A program made the translations under genes and the position numbers. Below the pieces are notes generated by a model. It was not told the DNA's origin. It saw only the letters and a program-made list of their open reading frames with translations, and searched no databases. From an uncultured Microbulbifer sp. (GTDB taxonomy: Bacteria; Pseudomonadota; Gammaproteobacteria; Pseudomonadales; Cellvibrionaceae), in the NCBI RefSeq assembly GCF_947498635.1, contig NZ_CANMKV010000024.1, positions 1-64,000 on the forward strand: 64,000 bases of DNA. The letters run 5' to 3'. Below, one piece after another: positions 18,939-28,262 of the stretch (the first letter of the stretch is position 1; the number at the start of each line of letters is the position of its first letter).

Positions 18939-20702
18939 CTAGAATCCCTGAGCCTCTCCGATGTCCGGCAGCCCCGAGGCTGCAGCAATGCCAAAGCCCT
19001 GGGCATAATCCACTCCCATTTGGCAGAGTTTTTCCATCAACTCCGGGCTCTCGACATATTCGGCGATAGTGCTGATCCCCATACGCTTGGCCAAGTGGTC
19101 AATGGTGCTGACCATCGCGCTGTCGATTTCGTCTTCCAGCATATTGCGCACAAAACTTCCATCAATTTTGAGGAAGTCCACCGGCAGCTGGCGCAGATAG
19201 GCCAGAGAGGAAACGCCCCGGCCGAAGTCGTCCAGAGCAAAACTACAACCGGCAGCGCGCAGCTTGTGAATAAAGATCAGCGCCCGCTCCAGATTATTAA
19301 TGGCACTGGTTTCGGTGATCTCAAACTGTACCCGAGAGGGCGTCACCCCAGCCTCAGTCATCTCGCCCAGCACAAAGTCTGCAAAGGTGTCATCGCCGAG
19401 GCTGATGCCTGAAATATTGATCGCATAGCTTGTTGCAGGAATGCCGATCAGTTGCTCCTGAGCCATATAACAGAACACCCGGCGAATAACCCAGCGGTCC
19501 ACCTCTTCGATCAGACCATAGCGCTCCGCCGCCGGTAGGAACAGGCCCGGTGATATAACACCACCATCGCGCCCACGCATGCGCACCAGAATCTCGTAGT
19601 GATGAATCTGGCGCTCTCCCTTCAGGGAGATCACCGGTTGCCGATAGAGGAGCAACCGATCCTCGCGCAGGGCTGCGTGGATTTCCGCAACCCAGGTCGA
19701 CTCACGGCGCTTTTCCAGTACTTGGCGCGAATCTCCGAACAGCTTCACCCGATTGCGTCCCTGATCCCTCGCGGAACAGCAGGCATCGTTTGCCGTCGCC
19801 AACAGCTGACTGGCATTGGGGGTAAAGCGGTCTACTCCGACCACTCCAATCGATAGCGCCACACGGCTGTCGCTTCCCTGCCAGTGAAAACCGAAGTTCT
19901 GTACAGATTCCCTTAGACGCGCCACCACACGTCCCCCCTCTTCCAGAGTGCAATCCCGCAGCAGAATGGCAAACTCGTCACTGCCCACCCGCGCAAATAA
20001 ATCGGCTCTCGACAATCCGCGCTTTAATAGGGACACCAATTGCACGAGCAATTGATCACCGGCGACAAAACCGAGGGTGTCGTTGATCACTTTGAATTGA
20101 TAGACGTCCAGATATAGCAGCACATGGTGCTGGCGCTTATCGACACACTGTGACAGCAGGTTTTGCAGCTCACCCTCAAAGTACTGGCGATTGGGTAAAC
20201 GGGTAAGAGCGTCGTGGCTGGTCTGCCAGCTGAGACGGGTGGATACACGCCGGGCGGCGGAAGTATCCCGCAACACCAGCACATAATTTCTCAGTGTTCC
20301 AGCATCCCACAGGGCCATGACCTGCACCGAAACCTCCAGCGGGGGAAGGCTTTCATCCGGCCGCCTGATACTCGCGCGGATCTCTCGCACGCTGGGGACT
20401 TCATGGGGGGGGGTATCAGAGATTAACGGCGGTAAAAGCGCCCCTTGGCTGTCACACAACCGCAGCCCCTCATTGACCAACTGGCCGGGCAGAAGCCCCA
20501 CCAGATCCCCGCTCATCTCACTGACCAGCGGATTGGCATACTGAATAATACCGTGAGAATCCGTGACAATGACTCCGTCGGCAATTTCCCCCAGAGCCGC
20601 CTCCGCCGCCTGCAGACTGATCCGCTCACAGGGGGAGAGCTGTGCCTCCAGCTCGGCCAGCTGTCCTAAATATTGGGCAGTTTGAGGATCAAAAAAGGGC
20701 AC
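18939..20702 (-). CDS. PAS-GGDEF-EAL protein (cyclic-di-GMP turnover)
   Basis: Cytoplasmic c-di-GMP signalling protein. The 587 residues divide into a PAS domain (about 30-150, EIADGVIVTDSHGIIQYAN), GGDEF (about 165-320) and EAL (about 340-580). The signature of the cyclase reads GSDEF rather than GGDEF and the RxxD inhibitory site is absent. The EAL side looks complete: EILVRM, the Asn of YAINISG, Glu of FEITETS, DDFG, KIDG, and AEYVES are all present. It therefore more likely acts as a phosphodiesterase, with the GGDEF perhaps sensing GTP. The GTG start at 20702 has GGGAG at good spacing. Confidence 0.92.
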   Translation of the reverse strand: MPFFDPQTAQYLGQLAELEAQLSPCERISLQAAEAALGEIADGVIVTDSHGIIQYANPLVSEMSGDLVGLLPGQLVNEGLRLCDSQGALLPPLISDTPPHEVPSVREIRASIRRPDESLPPLEVSVQVMALWDAGTLRNYVLVLRDTSAARRVSTRLSWQTSHDALTRLPNRQYFEGELQNLLSQCVDKRQHHVLLYLDVYQFKVINDTLGFVAGDQLLVQLVSLLKRGLSRADLFARVGSDEFAILLRDCTLEEGGRVVARLRESVQNFGFHWQGSDSRVALSIGVVGVDRFTPNASQLLATANDACCSARDQGRNRVKLFGDSRQVLEKRRESTWVAEIHAALREDRLLLYRQPVISLKGERQIHHYEILVRMRGRDGGVISPGLFLPAAERYGLIEEVDRWVIRRVFCYMAQEQLIGIPATSYAINISGISLGDDTFADFVLGEMTEAGVTPSRVQFEITETSAINNLERALIFIHKLRAAGCSFALDDFGRGVSSLAYLRQLPVDFLKIDGSFVRNMLEDEIDSAMVSTIDHLAKRMGISTIAEYVESPELMEKLCQMGVDYAQGFGIAAASGLPDIGEAQGF

Positions 20703-20880
20703 AACCGCACTCCCTGCGGAAACCGGAAGCCGCCCGGAAAGCAGCTACCGGCACGACCCGTTCAGGCGCATCGATGCAGAATATGGGCAAAATCAACATC
20801 TTGAACACCCAAAACCGCCGTTTTTATTCAACTCTTCGGCCTCCCGCCAAAACCCCTCTCCAGGATCTTAAGTTGCCTAC

Positions 20881-21450
20881 TCAAAGATTTGCGCGCAAGA
20901 AGTTTTTTAATTTCTCATCCTCGAACACTCTCTGCATAGTTGCGCTCAATAGGCTATTTACCCGGCTTTCCACTTCTTCGCGACTGGGTTTAACCAGATT
21001 GCGATCTTTACCCGAGGTGCTATACGTACCGAAATAAGTGGCCCGGCCCGCCTTCACTTCCAAATGAATCTCGGCCGAAGTGTCAATCTGGGTGGTGTAG
21101 ACCTTGCTGGGGCTGTTGTAGGTCAGCTTCACCAATTTCGCCGTAACCTGTACCTCGGGAGCCGAGTCGGTGATACGGAAAGACCAGCGGGCAAAGCCCT
21201 CACTCAACCCCGCGGCAATGGCGTCCCCTGCATCATTGGCGATACTCACCTGTGAGGTATCCGCATAGACACCGCCCAGAGAGCCAAGCCCGCCACCGGG
21301 TAAGTCATTCATACCACGGACATTGAGGCTGTGCCCCGCCCCAATAGATTCCGGCGCAACCTCGACCTGAGGATACAGTTGAATTTGCAGTGGACTGTGA
21401 GCACAGCCCGCCAGTATCAGAGCCCCCACCACCAACAACAATTTTTTCAT
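20881..21450 (-). CDS. YajG family lipoprotein
   Basis: Predicted lipoprotein, function unknown. The 189-residue precursor has a short signal peptide with lipobox LILAGC (cleavage before Cys16), then a soluble domain with the YajG features: QIQLYPQVEV early, the RSL-like VRGMNDLPGG segment, and EVTAKLVKLTY-like strands (VTAKLVKLTYNSP). A C-terminal helix ends in FEDEKLKNFLRANL. AAGGAAG lies before the ATG at 21450. It stands alone between the GGDEF-EAL gene and the PCu(A)C gene on the same strand. Aspartate is absent after the Cys (sequence CAHS), so outer-membrane sorting is likely. Confidence 0.82.
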   Translation of the reverse strand: MKKLLLVVGALILAGCAHSPLQIQLYPQVEVAPESIGAGHSLNVRGMNDLPGGGLGSLGGVYADTSQVSIANDAGDAIAAGLSEGFARWSFRITDSAPEVQVTAKLVKLTYNSPSKVYTTQIDTSAEIHLEVKAGRATYFGTYSTSGKDRNLVKPSREEVESRVNSLLSATMQRVFEDEKLKNFLRANL

Positions 21451-21484
21451 TTTCTTCTTCCTTCTTTACTTCAATAAAAACTAT

Positions 21485-21964
21485 TCACCCAGCACTGCGA
21501 TGATGGCGGTGCCGATCTTTTTCAACCGCTTTCAGCCCCATTACCGGTACCTGAACCTGCAAGCTGGTCCCATCGGAGAAGAGGAGACGCAGTGGCAGCG
21601 ACACCCCTGCATGCAACCGCACGCCGTGAATCATCAGGTGCACCCCACCCGGTGTCATCTGCAGCTGCTCCCCCGGAGCAATAACGAGCTTATCCAGAGG
21701 GCGCATACGACTGATGCCATCTTCCAGCCCGGTGGTATGTAAATTGACGGAGCCCCCGTCTATACCGGGAAGCTCTACCGCTGTCAGCTGCAGCAGCTGC
21801 TCACCGGTGTTGTGTAAAGATAGATAGGCCGCGCTCATCGGAGCCCCCGGCGGCGTTTCTCGGGCATATCCCGTCACCGACAAAGGCTGAGTAAGTGCGA
21901 AAGCGTTCAGGGTGAGCAACAGCACACCCGCAAATATCCCTGTGCGGATCGTCTTTTTATTCAC
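21485..21964 (-). CDS. Copper chaperone PCu(A)C family
   Basis: Periplasmic Cu(I) carrier that in characterised cases helps insert copper into cytochrome oxidase. The 159-residue precursor has a signal peptide (about 1-24, ending FALTQ), a beta-barrel domain, and the copper motif: His in NLHTTG, Met in SRMRPL about ten residues on, and the HLM of GGVHLMIHG. A His-rich tail DRHRHHRSAG may also bind metal. The GTG at 21964 overlaps the end of the upstream lipoprotein gene and has GGAG six bases before it, so the two are translationally coupled. Confidence 0.88.
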   Translation of the reverse strand: MNKKTIRTGIFAGVLLLTLNAFALTQPLSVTGYARETPPGAPMSAAYLSLHNTGEQLLQLTAVELPGIDGGSVNLHTTGLEDGISRMRPLDKLVIAPGEQLQMTPGGVHLMIHGVRLHAGVSLPLRLLFSDGTSLQVQVPVMGLKAVEKDRHRHHRSAG

Positions 21965-22691
21965 TGGCCCCTCCACTGGGCTGGATAAGAATTAAGCGGG
22001 CGGGGCTGCCGATCTTTATATCTCCCCGAACCCGATAACCGGGAACGGCCTCGCGTAACTGCTGGTAAATCCAGCGGCCCGCAGTATCGTTCCCGGCGAC
22101 AATTATGACGCGTAGCTGCTCACTGCGAACCCTATACGCCACTTGGTGCAGCTGCTCAACCAAGCTTTGCGATCTGGTTTTCAGACCCTCAGCAGGCAGG
22201 CCAATAGTCTCCCCCCTGGGCAAATCCAAGTGCGCGCGGCCACGCTCTCGAGCCAACTGTGCATGCACCTCGGCCACCAGGGGATTACCCTGTGCCAACA
22301 TTTCTGCACGCTGCAGCAGGCGCCCCACCTCAGCAAAAGCACGCCGGCGCAAAGCCTCCCGCGCCCGCTCCACATAGGTGACCACAATCGTCTGGATTCC
22401 GGTCTGTGCATGACGATTTCCTGGATCCAGTTGCTGTACCCGCAGGTAGTAGTCATAAGCACTGGCACCGGCGGGTCGAGTGAGATGCCCCTTACCCAGA
22501 GCCCGTTCAGCGCGTTTCAGAAAATACGCCACATTATTGCGCCGCACCTGCTCGGCGGATGGTTTGGGCTTTTGCACGACCGGGCTGGGCGGAGGGGGGG
22601 CGGGGGCAGGCTTGTTCGAGCCGCAGGCGCCGAGGAAAACCGCCATCAAAAGACAGATTCCAAAGCTGTGAAGGCGTTCAAGTGACGGCAA
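21957..22691 (-). CDS. TPR-like lipoprotein of unknown function
   Basis: I do not recognise the family. Starting at the TTG at 22691 (GAGGG seven bases upstream) gives 244 residues: a signal peptide with lipobox FLGAC, a Pro-rich linker (APAPPPPSPVVQKP), a helical region of about 110 residues with TPR-like periodicity (NNVAYFLKRAERALGKG; YLRVQQLDPGNRHAQ; EVGRLLQRAEMLAQGNP), and a C-terminal alpha/beta segment (LRVIIVAGNDTAGRWIYQQL). A TTG at 22748 would hide the signal. It overlaps the PCu(A)C gene by eight bases, suggesting a joint envelope role. Confidence 0.68.
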   Translation of the reverse strand: MPSLERLHSFGICLLMAVFLGACGSNKPAPAPPPPSPVVQKPKPSAEQVRRNNVAYFLKRAERALGKGHLTRPAGASAYDYYLRVQQLDPGNRHAQTGIQTIVVTYVERAREALRRRAFAEVGRLLQRAEMLAQGNPLVAEVHAQLARERGRAHLDLPRGETIGLPAEGLKTRSQSLVEQLHQVAYRVRSEQLRVIIVAGNDTAGRWIYQQLREAVPGYRVRGDIKIGSPARLILIQPSGGASE

Positions 22692-22790
22692 AGCAATCCC
22701 TCGTTGTTGTTTTTTTGTACCACTGGCATCGCTATACTGCTTGCGCAACTGAACCCCCGTCCGGTGCAGCAGTCAAATCATGCGCCCGAC

Positions 22791-22796
22791 TATAAT
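22791..22796 (+). promoter_or_regulatory. Perfect -10 box before dsbD
   Basis: TATAAT stands 14 nt before the ATG at 22811. No good -35 is visible at 16-18 nt. Initiation about seven bases downstream would leave a leader of under ten bases. Confidence 0.45.
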
Positions 22797-22810
22797 GAAT
22801 TTTTTCATCT

Positions 22811-24616
22811 ATGGCTGTGATGACCAAAAGTTTCAGAAATAATTTCCTCGCCCTGCTGGCAATCTTGCTATGCCTTTCCGGTATCAATGCATTCGCACAG
22901 GTGAATAGCAACCCTTTTACGACTCTCGACGCCCCCCAGGAAAACTCTTTCCTCCCGGTGGAAGAGGCCTACCGACAGGACCTGCTGCTGAGCGGCAAGC
23001 AACTCAGCGCCCTGTTTGAAATAGCCCCAAAATACTACCTCTATCGTGACAAACTCGCGCTCTACCGAATTGAAAATGGGCAAAAGACCGCTGTTCCCCT
23101 GAGTTTGCCTAGCGGTGAAGTCATCTGGGACGATTACTTTGAAAAAGAGACCGAGGTTTATCGAGGTCAGCTGGAGTTCACAATCCCCGTCGCCGGCAGC
23201 CCCAGTAACCTACAGTTGGAACTGCACTACCAAGGCTGTGCCGATGCAGGGCTCTGCTATCCGCCAGAGGTCCGCCACTATCGCGTCAACATGAACTCAA
23301 GCAGTATTGAGGCCATCGCGGGCGGCTTATCCAGCTCAACACCGGACACTGGCAACACCTCCCCAAATACTCCTCAGGCCAATGGCAGCAGTATCAGCCT
23401 GCCTTTCGCCCTGCTCTTCGCCTTTGTTGGCGGCCTGCTACTCAACTTGATGCCCTGCGTGTTCCCAGTGCTCTCCATCAAACTGTTGGCAGTGAGCCAG
23501 TCGGCACATAGTGCCAGCCAGCGCCACCACCACGGCTGGGCCTACACTGCCGGTGTAGTATTGAGCTTTGTCACCATCGCCGCTGTGATGCTGGCTCTGC
23601 GCGCAGGCGGTGAGGCAATTGGCTGGGGCTTCCAGCTGCAGTCGCCATGGCTGGTAGCCGCCCTGGCCTACCTGTTCTTCATCATGGGCCTGAGTCTGTC
23701 CGGGGTCACCGAGTTCGGCAGCAGCCTGATGGGAATTGGCGGCAACCTGAGCAATAGCCGGGGGCTGCGCGGCTCACTCACTTCCGGCGCCCTCGCCACC
23801 CTGGTAGCCAGCCCCTGCACCGCGCCCCTGATGGGCTCAGCCCTGGGCTTCGCGGTAACACAGTCTGCGCCTGTAGCTCTCAGCGTATTCGCCGCTCTCG
23901 GCGCAGGTATGGCCGCCCCCTTCCTTTTGCTCACCTATATCCCCGCACTGGTCGATAAGTTGCCGCGCCCGGGGCCCTGGATGGACAGGCTCAAACAGTT
24001 ACTCGCCTTCCCGATGTACCTGACCGCAGTCTGGCTGCTGTGGGTATTGGGACGCCAAGCTGGTGGCGACGGCGTCACCCTGGTGCTCAGCGGTGCGGTG
24101 GCTATCGCCTTCGCCCTGTGGCTATGGCCCAGCCCTCAATGGCAGTGGTTGCGAGGCTCAGTGGCCGTTGCAGCCCTGGCCTTTGCGGTTATGCTCTTGC
24201 CGCGTCTCGACACCATCCACCAGGCGCCGCAACAGGCCAGCGACTACTGGCAACCCTACTCTGCCGAACGCCTAGAAACTGCCCGCAGCGAGGGGCGCCC
24301 AGTACTCGCTAATATGACTGCGGCCTGGTGTATAACCTGTCTGGCCAACGAGAAGGTGGTGCTATCGAGCGATGCGGTGAGCGATGCCATCGAGCAGCTT
24401 GGCGTAGTGGCGCTCAAAGGGGACTGGACCAATCAGGACCCACACATCAGCAAACTGTTGGCGAAGTACGGCCGTACCAGCGTTCCTCTGTACCTGCTCT
24501 ACCCCGCCAATGGTGGCGAAGCCAAAATTCTGCCGCAGATACTCTCCCGCGAGGCGTTACTGATGGAACTTGAGAGTGCCGCCGGGAGTGGGCTCAGCAC
24601 CTCCTCTGTTCCCTAA
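22811..24616 (+). CDS. dsbD: Thiol:disulfide interchange protein DsbD
   Basis: Inner-membrane electron shuttle passing reducing power from cytoplasmic thioredoxin to periplasmic partners such as DsbC and cytochrome c maturation factors. All three parts are visible in 601 residues: signal peptide and N-terminal alpha domain with CADAGLC, an eight-helix core with its cysteine pair in NLMPCVFPV and ASPCTAPLM, and a C-terminal thioredoxin-like domain with WCITC. A second ATG three codons in (22820) is also possible; neither start has a Shine-Dalgarno sequence. A PCu(A)C chaperone is encoded divergently beside it. Confidence 0.95.
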   Translation: MAVMTKSFRNNFLALLAILLCLSGINAFAQVNSNPFTTLDAPQENSFLPVEEAYRQDLLLSGKQLSALFEIAPKYYLYRDKLALYRIENGQKTAVPLSLPSGEVIWDDYFEKETEVYRGQLEFTIPVAGSPSNLQLELHYQGCADAGLCYPPEVRHYRVNMNSSSIEAIAGGLSSSTPDTGNTSPNTPQANGSSISLPFALLFAFVGGLLLNLMPCVFPVLSIKLLAVSQSAHSASQRHHHGWAYTAGVVLSFVTIAAVMLALRAGGEAIGWGFQLQSPWLVAALAYLFFIMGLSLSGVTEFGSSLMGIGGNLSNSRGLRGSLTSGALATLVASPCTAPLMGSALGFAVTQSAPVALSVFAALGAGMAAPFLLLTYIPALVDKLPRPGPWMDRLKQLLAFPMYLTAVWLLWVLGRQAGGDGVTLVLSGAVAIAFALWLWPSPQWQWLRGSVAVAALAFAVMLLPRLDTIHQAPQQASDYWQPYSAERLETARSEGRPVLANMTAAWCITCLANEKVVLSSDAVSDAIEQLGVVALKGDWTNQDPHISKLLAKYGRTSVPLYLLYPANGGEAKILPQILSREALLMELESAAGSGLSTSSVP

Positions 24617-24645
24617 AGGAAACTCCCGCCTTTGTAGCCAATTGC

Positions 24646-24800
24646 TCGGGTAAAAAAGCCACAATATGGATATATTGCACTAATTTTTAGGCAATTATCG
24701 CCGAACTGCCTCTAACTTCGATAAACTGAGCAGCAGGCATGGACAGGGAGTCACTTTTGCGGCACACTCGCCTAAAGCACTCGGGCAAAAAAGCCAAAAT
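24646..24800. repeat. Pair of 21-bp direct repeats upstream of aroQ
   Basis: CTCGGGYAAAAAAGCCAMAAT occurs at 24646-24666 and 24780-24800 with two mismatches, 134 nt apart. Both copies lie in the 257-nt gap between dsbD and aroQ. Confidence 0.75.
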
Positions 24801-24813
24801 TCGAGTTTGCCCG
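24782..24813 (+). promoter_or_regulatory. Inverted repeat before aroQ-accBC
   Basis: CGGGCAAA (24782-24789) and TTTGCCCG (24806-24813) form a perfect 8-bp stem with a 16-nt loop, 60 nt before aroQ and overlapping the second direct repeat. It could be an operator or an mRNA hairpin for the aroQ-accB-accC unit. Confidence 0.5.
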
Positions 24814-24873
24814 CAAGATAGCCAACTTTAGACCGTATTTTATGGTTTTTCGGCAATTTTCTCAGGGCAAATT

Positions 24874-25329
24874 ATGGCTAAAATTCTTCTCCTGCACGGC
24901 CCCAACCTCAATCTACTCGGTAGTCGCGAGCCGCATATTTATGGTGCCGCTACGCTTGCGGAAATTAACGAGGCCGCAGGGCACCAGTGCGACAATGCCG
25001 GGCACGAGTTGGAGACTATGCAGAGTAACAGCGAGTCAGCCCTGATCGAGAAAATCCACCTGGCCGCTACCGGCGGGGTGGATTTTATTGTGATCAACCC
25101 TGCGGCATTTACCCATACCAGCGTAGCCCTGCGGGATGCCCTGGCCGCCGTTTCCATACCGTTTATCGAACTGCACCTGTCCAATCCCCACGCAAGGGAG
25201 ACATTCAGGCACCACTCCTATTTATCCGACTTAGCCCGCGGCGTGGTATGTGGCTTCGGCCCACACAGCTACACCCTGGCCCTACAGGCAGCCATACACC
25301 AACTGGATCTGGCGCCTCACAACCAATGA
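24874..25329 (+). CDS. aroQ: 3-dehydroquinate dehydratase, type II
   Basis: Dodecameric enzyme of the shikimate pathway that removes water from 3-dehydroquinate. The 151-residue protein has [19 protein letters not shown] at the N-terminus with the catalytic Arg and Tyr, [28 protein letters not shown], and the substrate-binding [22 protein letters not shown] lies eight bases before the ATG. It leads the aroQ-accB-accC cluster, 24 bases ahead of accB, an order well known in gammaproteobacteria. Confidence 0.96.
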   Translation: MAKILLLHGPNLNLLGSREPHIYGAATLAEINEAAGHQCDNAGHELETMQSNSESALIEKIHLAATGGVDFIVINPAAFTHTSVALRDALAAVSIPFIELHLSNPHARETFRHHSYLSDLARGVVCGFGPHSYTLALQAAIHQLDLAPHNQ

Positions 25330-25353
25330 ATCAAACCTGCGAGTGAAAGAACT

Positions 25354-25821
25354 ATGGATATCCGCAAAATTAAAAAATTAATTGAGCTGCTCGAGGAATC
25401 GGATATCGGCGAGCTGGAAATCAAAGAGGGCGAGGAATCCGTGCGCATCAGCCGTGGTGTTAGCAGCGCCCCCCAACCAATTGCCCCGTTTTACGGCGCT
25501 CCTGTAGCCCCGGCACCCGTCCCGACACCCCCGATCCAGACTGCAGCCCCGACAGCAGTCGAGAAAGAAGCCAAGCCGGCTATCAGTGGCCACGCGGTAA
25601 AATCTCCCATGGTCGGCACCTACTACGCCGCTGCCAGCCCTGGCGCTGAGCCCTTTGTTAAGGTGGGCCAACAAGTCAAAGTGGGCGATGTGGTGTGTAT
25701 CGTTGAGGCCATGAAAATGATGAACCAAATTGAAGCCGACAAAAGCGGCACCATTGAGTCCATCCTGCTCGAAGACGGCCAACCGGTAGAGTTCGATCAG
25801 CCGCTTGTGACCATTGTCTGA
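25354..25821 (+). CDS. accB: Acetyl-CoA carboxylase biotin carboxyl carrier protein
   Basis: Carries the biotin that is carboxylated by AccC and then donates CO2 to acetyl-CoA in fatty acid synthesis. The 155-residue product has a helical N-terminus ([16 protein letters not shown]), a Pro/Ala-rich mobile linker (about 45-75, [13 protein letters not shown]), and the C-terminal biotinyl domain with thumb and the biotinylated lysine in [13 protein letters not shown] (about 121). It is followed after 15 bases by accC, so the two are co-expressed. Confidence 0.97.
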   Translation: MDIRKIKKLIELLEESDIGELEIKEGEESVRISRGVSSAPQPIAPFYGAPVAPAPVPTPPIQTAAPTAVEKEAKPAISGHAVKSPMVGTYYAAASPGAEPFVKVGQQVKVGDVVCIVEAMKMMNQIEADKSGTIESILLEDGQPVEFDQPLVTIV

Positions 25822-25836
25822 GTGGGGTAAGTCACT

Positions 25837-27177
25837 ATGTTCGACAAAATCCTGATCGCCAACCGCGGCGAAATCGCCTTGCGGATTTTGCGCGCCTGTA
25901 AAGAGATGGGTATCGCCACCGTCGCGGTGCACTCTCTCGTAGACCGCAACCTGAAGCATGTACGCCTGGCCGATGAATCGGTCTGTATCGGGCCCAATCC
26001 CTCTTCGCAAAGTTACCTGAATATACCCGCCCTGATCTCTGCTATGGAGATTACCGATGCGGTAGCTGTGCACCCCGGCTACGGTTTCCTCGCGGAAAAT
26101 GCCGACTTCGCCGAGCAAGTCCAGAAAAGTGGCTTCACATTTATCGGCCCTGACCCGGATGTCATCCGCCTGATGGGTGACAAGGTATCCGCCATCGCCG
26201 CAATGAAAAAGGCCGGCGTCCCCACAGTGCCGGGCTCTGACGGCCCCCTGCCGGACAATAGCGAGCGATGCCTGGAGGTTGGCGAAAAGGTCGGCTACCC
26301 AGTGATTATCAAGGCCGCCGCTGGCGGCGGCGGTCGCGGTATGCGTGTAGTTGAGCGCGCTGAAGACCTGATTAACGCCATCGCCGTGACCAAATCCGAG
26401 GCTCAGGCCGCCTTCGGTGACGGCACTGTGTATATGGAAAAATTCCTGCAGAACCCCCGCCATGTGGAGATCCAGGTGATGTCCGACGGCCAGGGCAACG
26501 CCATTCACCTGGGGGACCGCGACTGCTCCCTGCAGCGCCGCCATCAAAAAGTGCTCGAGGAAGCGCCTGCCCCCGGTATCCCCGCCGAAGTGCGCAAACA
26601 GGTACTGGAGTCCTGCGTGCAGGCCTGTATTGATATTGGCTACCGCGGCGCCGGCACTTTTGAGTTCCTCTACGAAGATGAACGCTTCTATTTTATCGAG
26701 ATGAATACCCGTATCCAGGTGGAGCACCCCGTCACCGAGATGGTCACGGGCGTGGATCTGATTAAAGAGCAGATTCGAGTCTGTGCGGGCGAGAAGCTCT
26801 CCCTCACACAGGAAGATATCGTGATTAGAGGGCACGCCTTTGAGTGCCGTATCAATGCGGAAGACCCACAGACCTTCTTCCCCTGCCCCGGCAAAGTGAA
26901 CAACTTCCACATGCCCGGCGGCCTGGGTGTGCGTGTCGATTCACATCTCTACTCGGGCTATACGGTCCCCCCCAACTACGACTCGATGATTGCCAAGGTC
27001 ATCACGCATGCCGAGGACCGCGAAACTGCTCTTGCGCGCATGCGCGTAGCCCTTTCAGAGCTGGTTGTGGATGGCATCAAAACCAATATTCCCCTGCAAG
27101 AAGAACTCGTTCGGGACGAAGCCTTTGCCAAAGGTGGGGTCAATATTCACTACTTAGAGAAGAAGCTGAGGATTTAG
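25837..27177 (+). CDS. accC: Acetyl-CoA carboxylase biotin carboxylase subunit
   Basis: ATP-grasp enzyme that carboxylates the biotin on AccB using bicarbonate. The 446-residue protein contains [17 protein letters not shown] at the N-terminus, the glycine-rich ATP loop [14 protein letters not shown] (about 159), the metal/bicarbonate site [18 protein letters not shown] (about 288) and the C-terminal GVKTN-like [10 protein letters not shown]. Length is typical. The long open frame on the opposite strand is a codon-bias shadow and not a gene. Confidence 0.97.
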   Translation: MFDKILIANRGEIALRILRACKEMGIATVAVHSLVDRNLKHVRLADESVCIGPNPSSQSYLNIPALISAMEITDAVAVHPGYGFLAENADFAEQVQKSGFTFIGPDPDVIRLMGDKVSAIAAMKKAGVPTVPGSDGPLPDNSERCLEVGEKVGYPVIIKAAAGGGGRGMRVVERAEDLINAIAVTKSEAQAAFGDGTVYMEKFLQNPRHVEIQVMSDGQGNAIHLGDRDCSLQRRHQKVLEEAPAPGIPAEVRKQVLESCVQACIDIGYRGAGTFEFLYEDERFYFIEMNTRIQVEHPVTEMVTGVDLIKEQIRVCAGEKLSLTQEDIVIRGHAFECRINAEDPQTFFPCPGKVNNFHMPGGLGVRVDSHLYSGYTVPPNYDSMIAKVITHAEDRETALARMRVALSELVVDGIKTNIPLQEELVRDEAFAKGGVNIHYLEKKLRI

Positions 27178-27305
27178 TCCCTCGCCAGCCGGGGCAAAGT
27201 TGGAGAGAATTGCACGGTTACGATGAATCCGAGCGCCAGGGATGGCGACAATCATCACAGGAAGGGGCGTTCAGCCCCACAGCTGTTACTCACCGTGGAA
27301 TTCCT

Positions 27306-28187
27306 ATGCCCTGGTTACAACTTCGCATCGACACAGATCGTGCACAAGCGGAAAAAATCGAAGACGCACTGCTTTTTGCCGGTGCCGTATCCGTTACCCT
27401 GCAGGATAACGCAGACCAACCCATTCTTGAGCCCGGCCTCGGCGAGACCCCCCTGTGGGACCAGACACGAGTAACCGGCCTATTCGATGCCGAGGTCGAT
27501 ACTTCAGTAACCGAGGCCAAAGCCGCCTCATTTCTGTGCGAACTACTCCCCAATACCCGCTGGGAGCAGCTTGAAGACAAAGACTGGGAGCGCGAGTGGA
27601 TGGACCACTACAAACCCATCCAGTGCGGTGACAATCTGTGGATCTGCCCCAGCTGGTGTGAGCCGCCGCATCCCGAAGCCGTCAACCTGTTGCTCGACCC
27701 CGGCCTCGCTTTCGGCACTGGTACCCACCCCACCACCTTCCTTTGTCTGCGCTGGTTGGCGCGAGAAGCTCTGCGAGGGAAAAGCGCCATCGACTTTGGC
27801 TGTGGCTCCGGCATTCTCGGTATCGGCGCCCTACTGCTCGGTGCGGAACATGCCATAGGCACAGATATTGATCCTCAGGCCCTGCTTGCCAGTCGCGACA
27901 ACGCAGTGCGCAACGGCATAGATCCGCAACGCTTTCCCGTCTATCTACCCGAGCAAATGCCGCAAGAGCACGCGGATGTGATGTTGGCCAACATCCTTGC
28001 CGGCCCCCTAGTGGAGCTCTCTTCACAACTGATTGCCCTCACCAAAATCGGTGGGCGGATCTGTCTATCCGGTATCCTCACCTCCCAAGCAGAACAGGTA
28101 AAAAGTGCCTATGCGGAGAATATCGACTTCGATGAAAATGGAGAACACGAGGGCTGGGTGCGTTTAAGCGGCACCCGTATTTGCTAA
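27306..28187 (+). CDS. prmA: Ribosomal protein L11 methyltransferase
   Basis: SAM-dependent trimethylation of ribosomal protein L11. The 293-residue product begins MPWLQLRIDTDRAQAEKIED, the L11-recognition domain, and has the methyltransferase core DPGLAFGTGTHPTTFLCL, DFGCGSGILGIGALLLGA (SAM site) and NILAGPLVELS. The ATG at 27306 follows GTGGAA eight bases upstream; the same frame is open far upstream (to 26844) but that part lies inside accC and has no family resemblance. It sits 128 nt after accC, the usual place. Confidence 0.95.
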   Translation: MPWLQLRIDTDRAQAEKIEDALLFAGAVSVTLQDNADQPILEPGLGETPLWDQTRVTGLFDAEVDTSVTEAKAASFLCELLPNTRWEQLEDKDWEREWMDHYKPIQCGDNLWICPSWCEPPHPEAVNLLLDPGLAFGTGTHPTTFLCLRWLAREALRGKSAIDFGCGSGILGIGALLLGAEHAIGTDIDPQALLASRDNAVRNGIDPQRFPVYLPEQMPQEHADVMLANILAGPLVELSSQLIALTKIGGRICLSGILTSQAEQVKSAYAENIDFDENGEHEGWVRLSGTRIC

Positions 28188-28262
28188 ATACGCTACCCAC
28201 CACTACGCGGGGACCGGGTGGACTGATAAACTTGAGCGCAAAATAAACTGCGCCATAGTCGA

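Noticed and set aside
25378-26910. 510-codon open frame on the minus strand opposite accB-accC
   Set aside because: It is a mirror of strong codon bias in accB/accC; composition is His/Gly/Val-rich with no recognisable domain or ribosome site.
26844-27305. In-frame N-terminal extension of prmA
   Set aside because: Lies within accC in another frame; the family start and ribosome site are at 27306.
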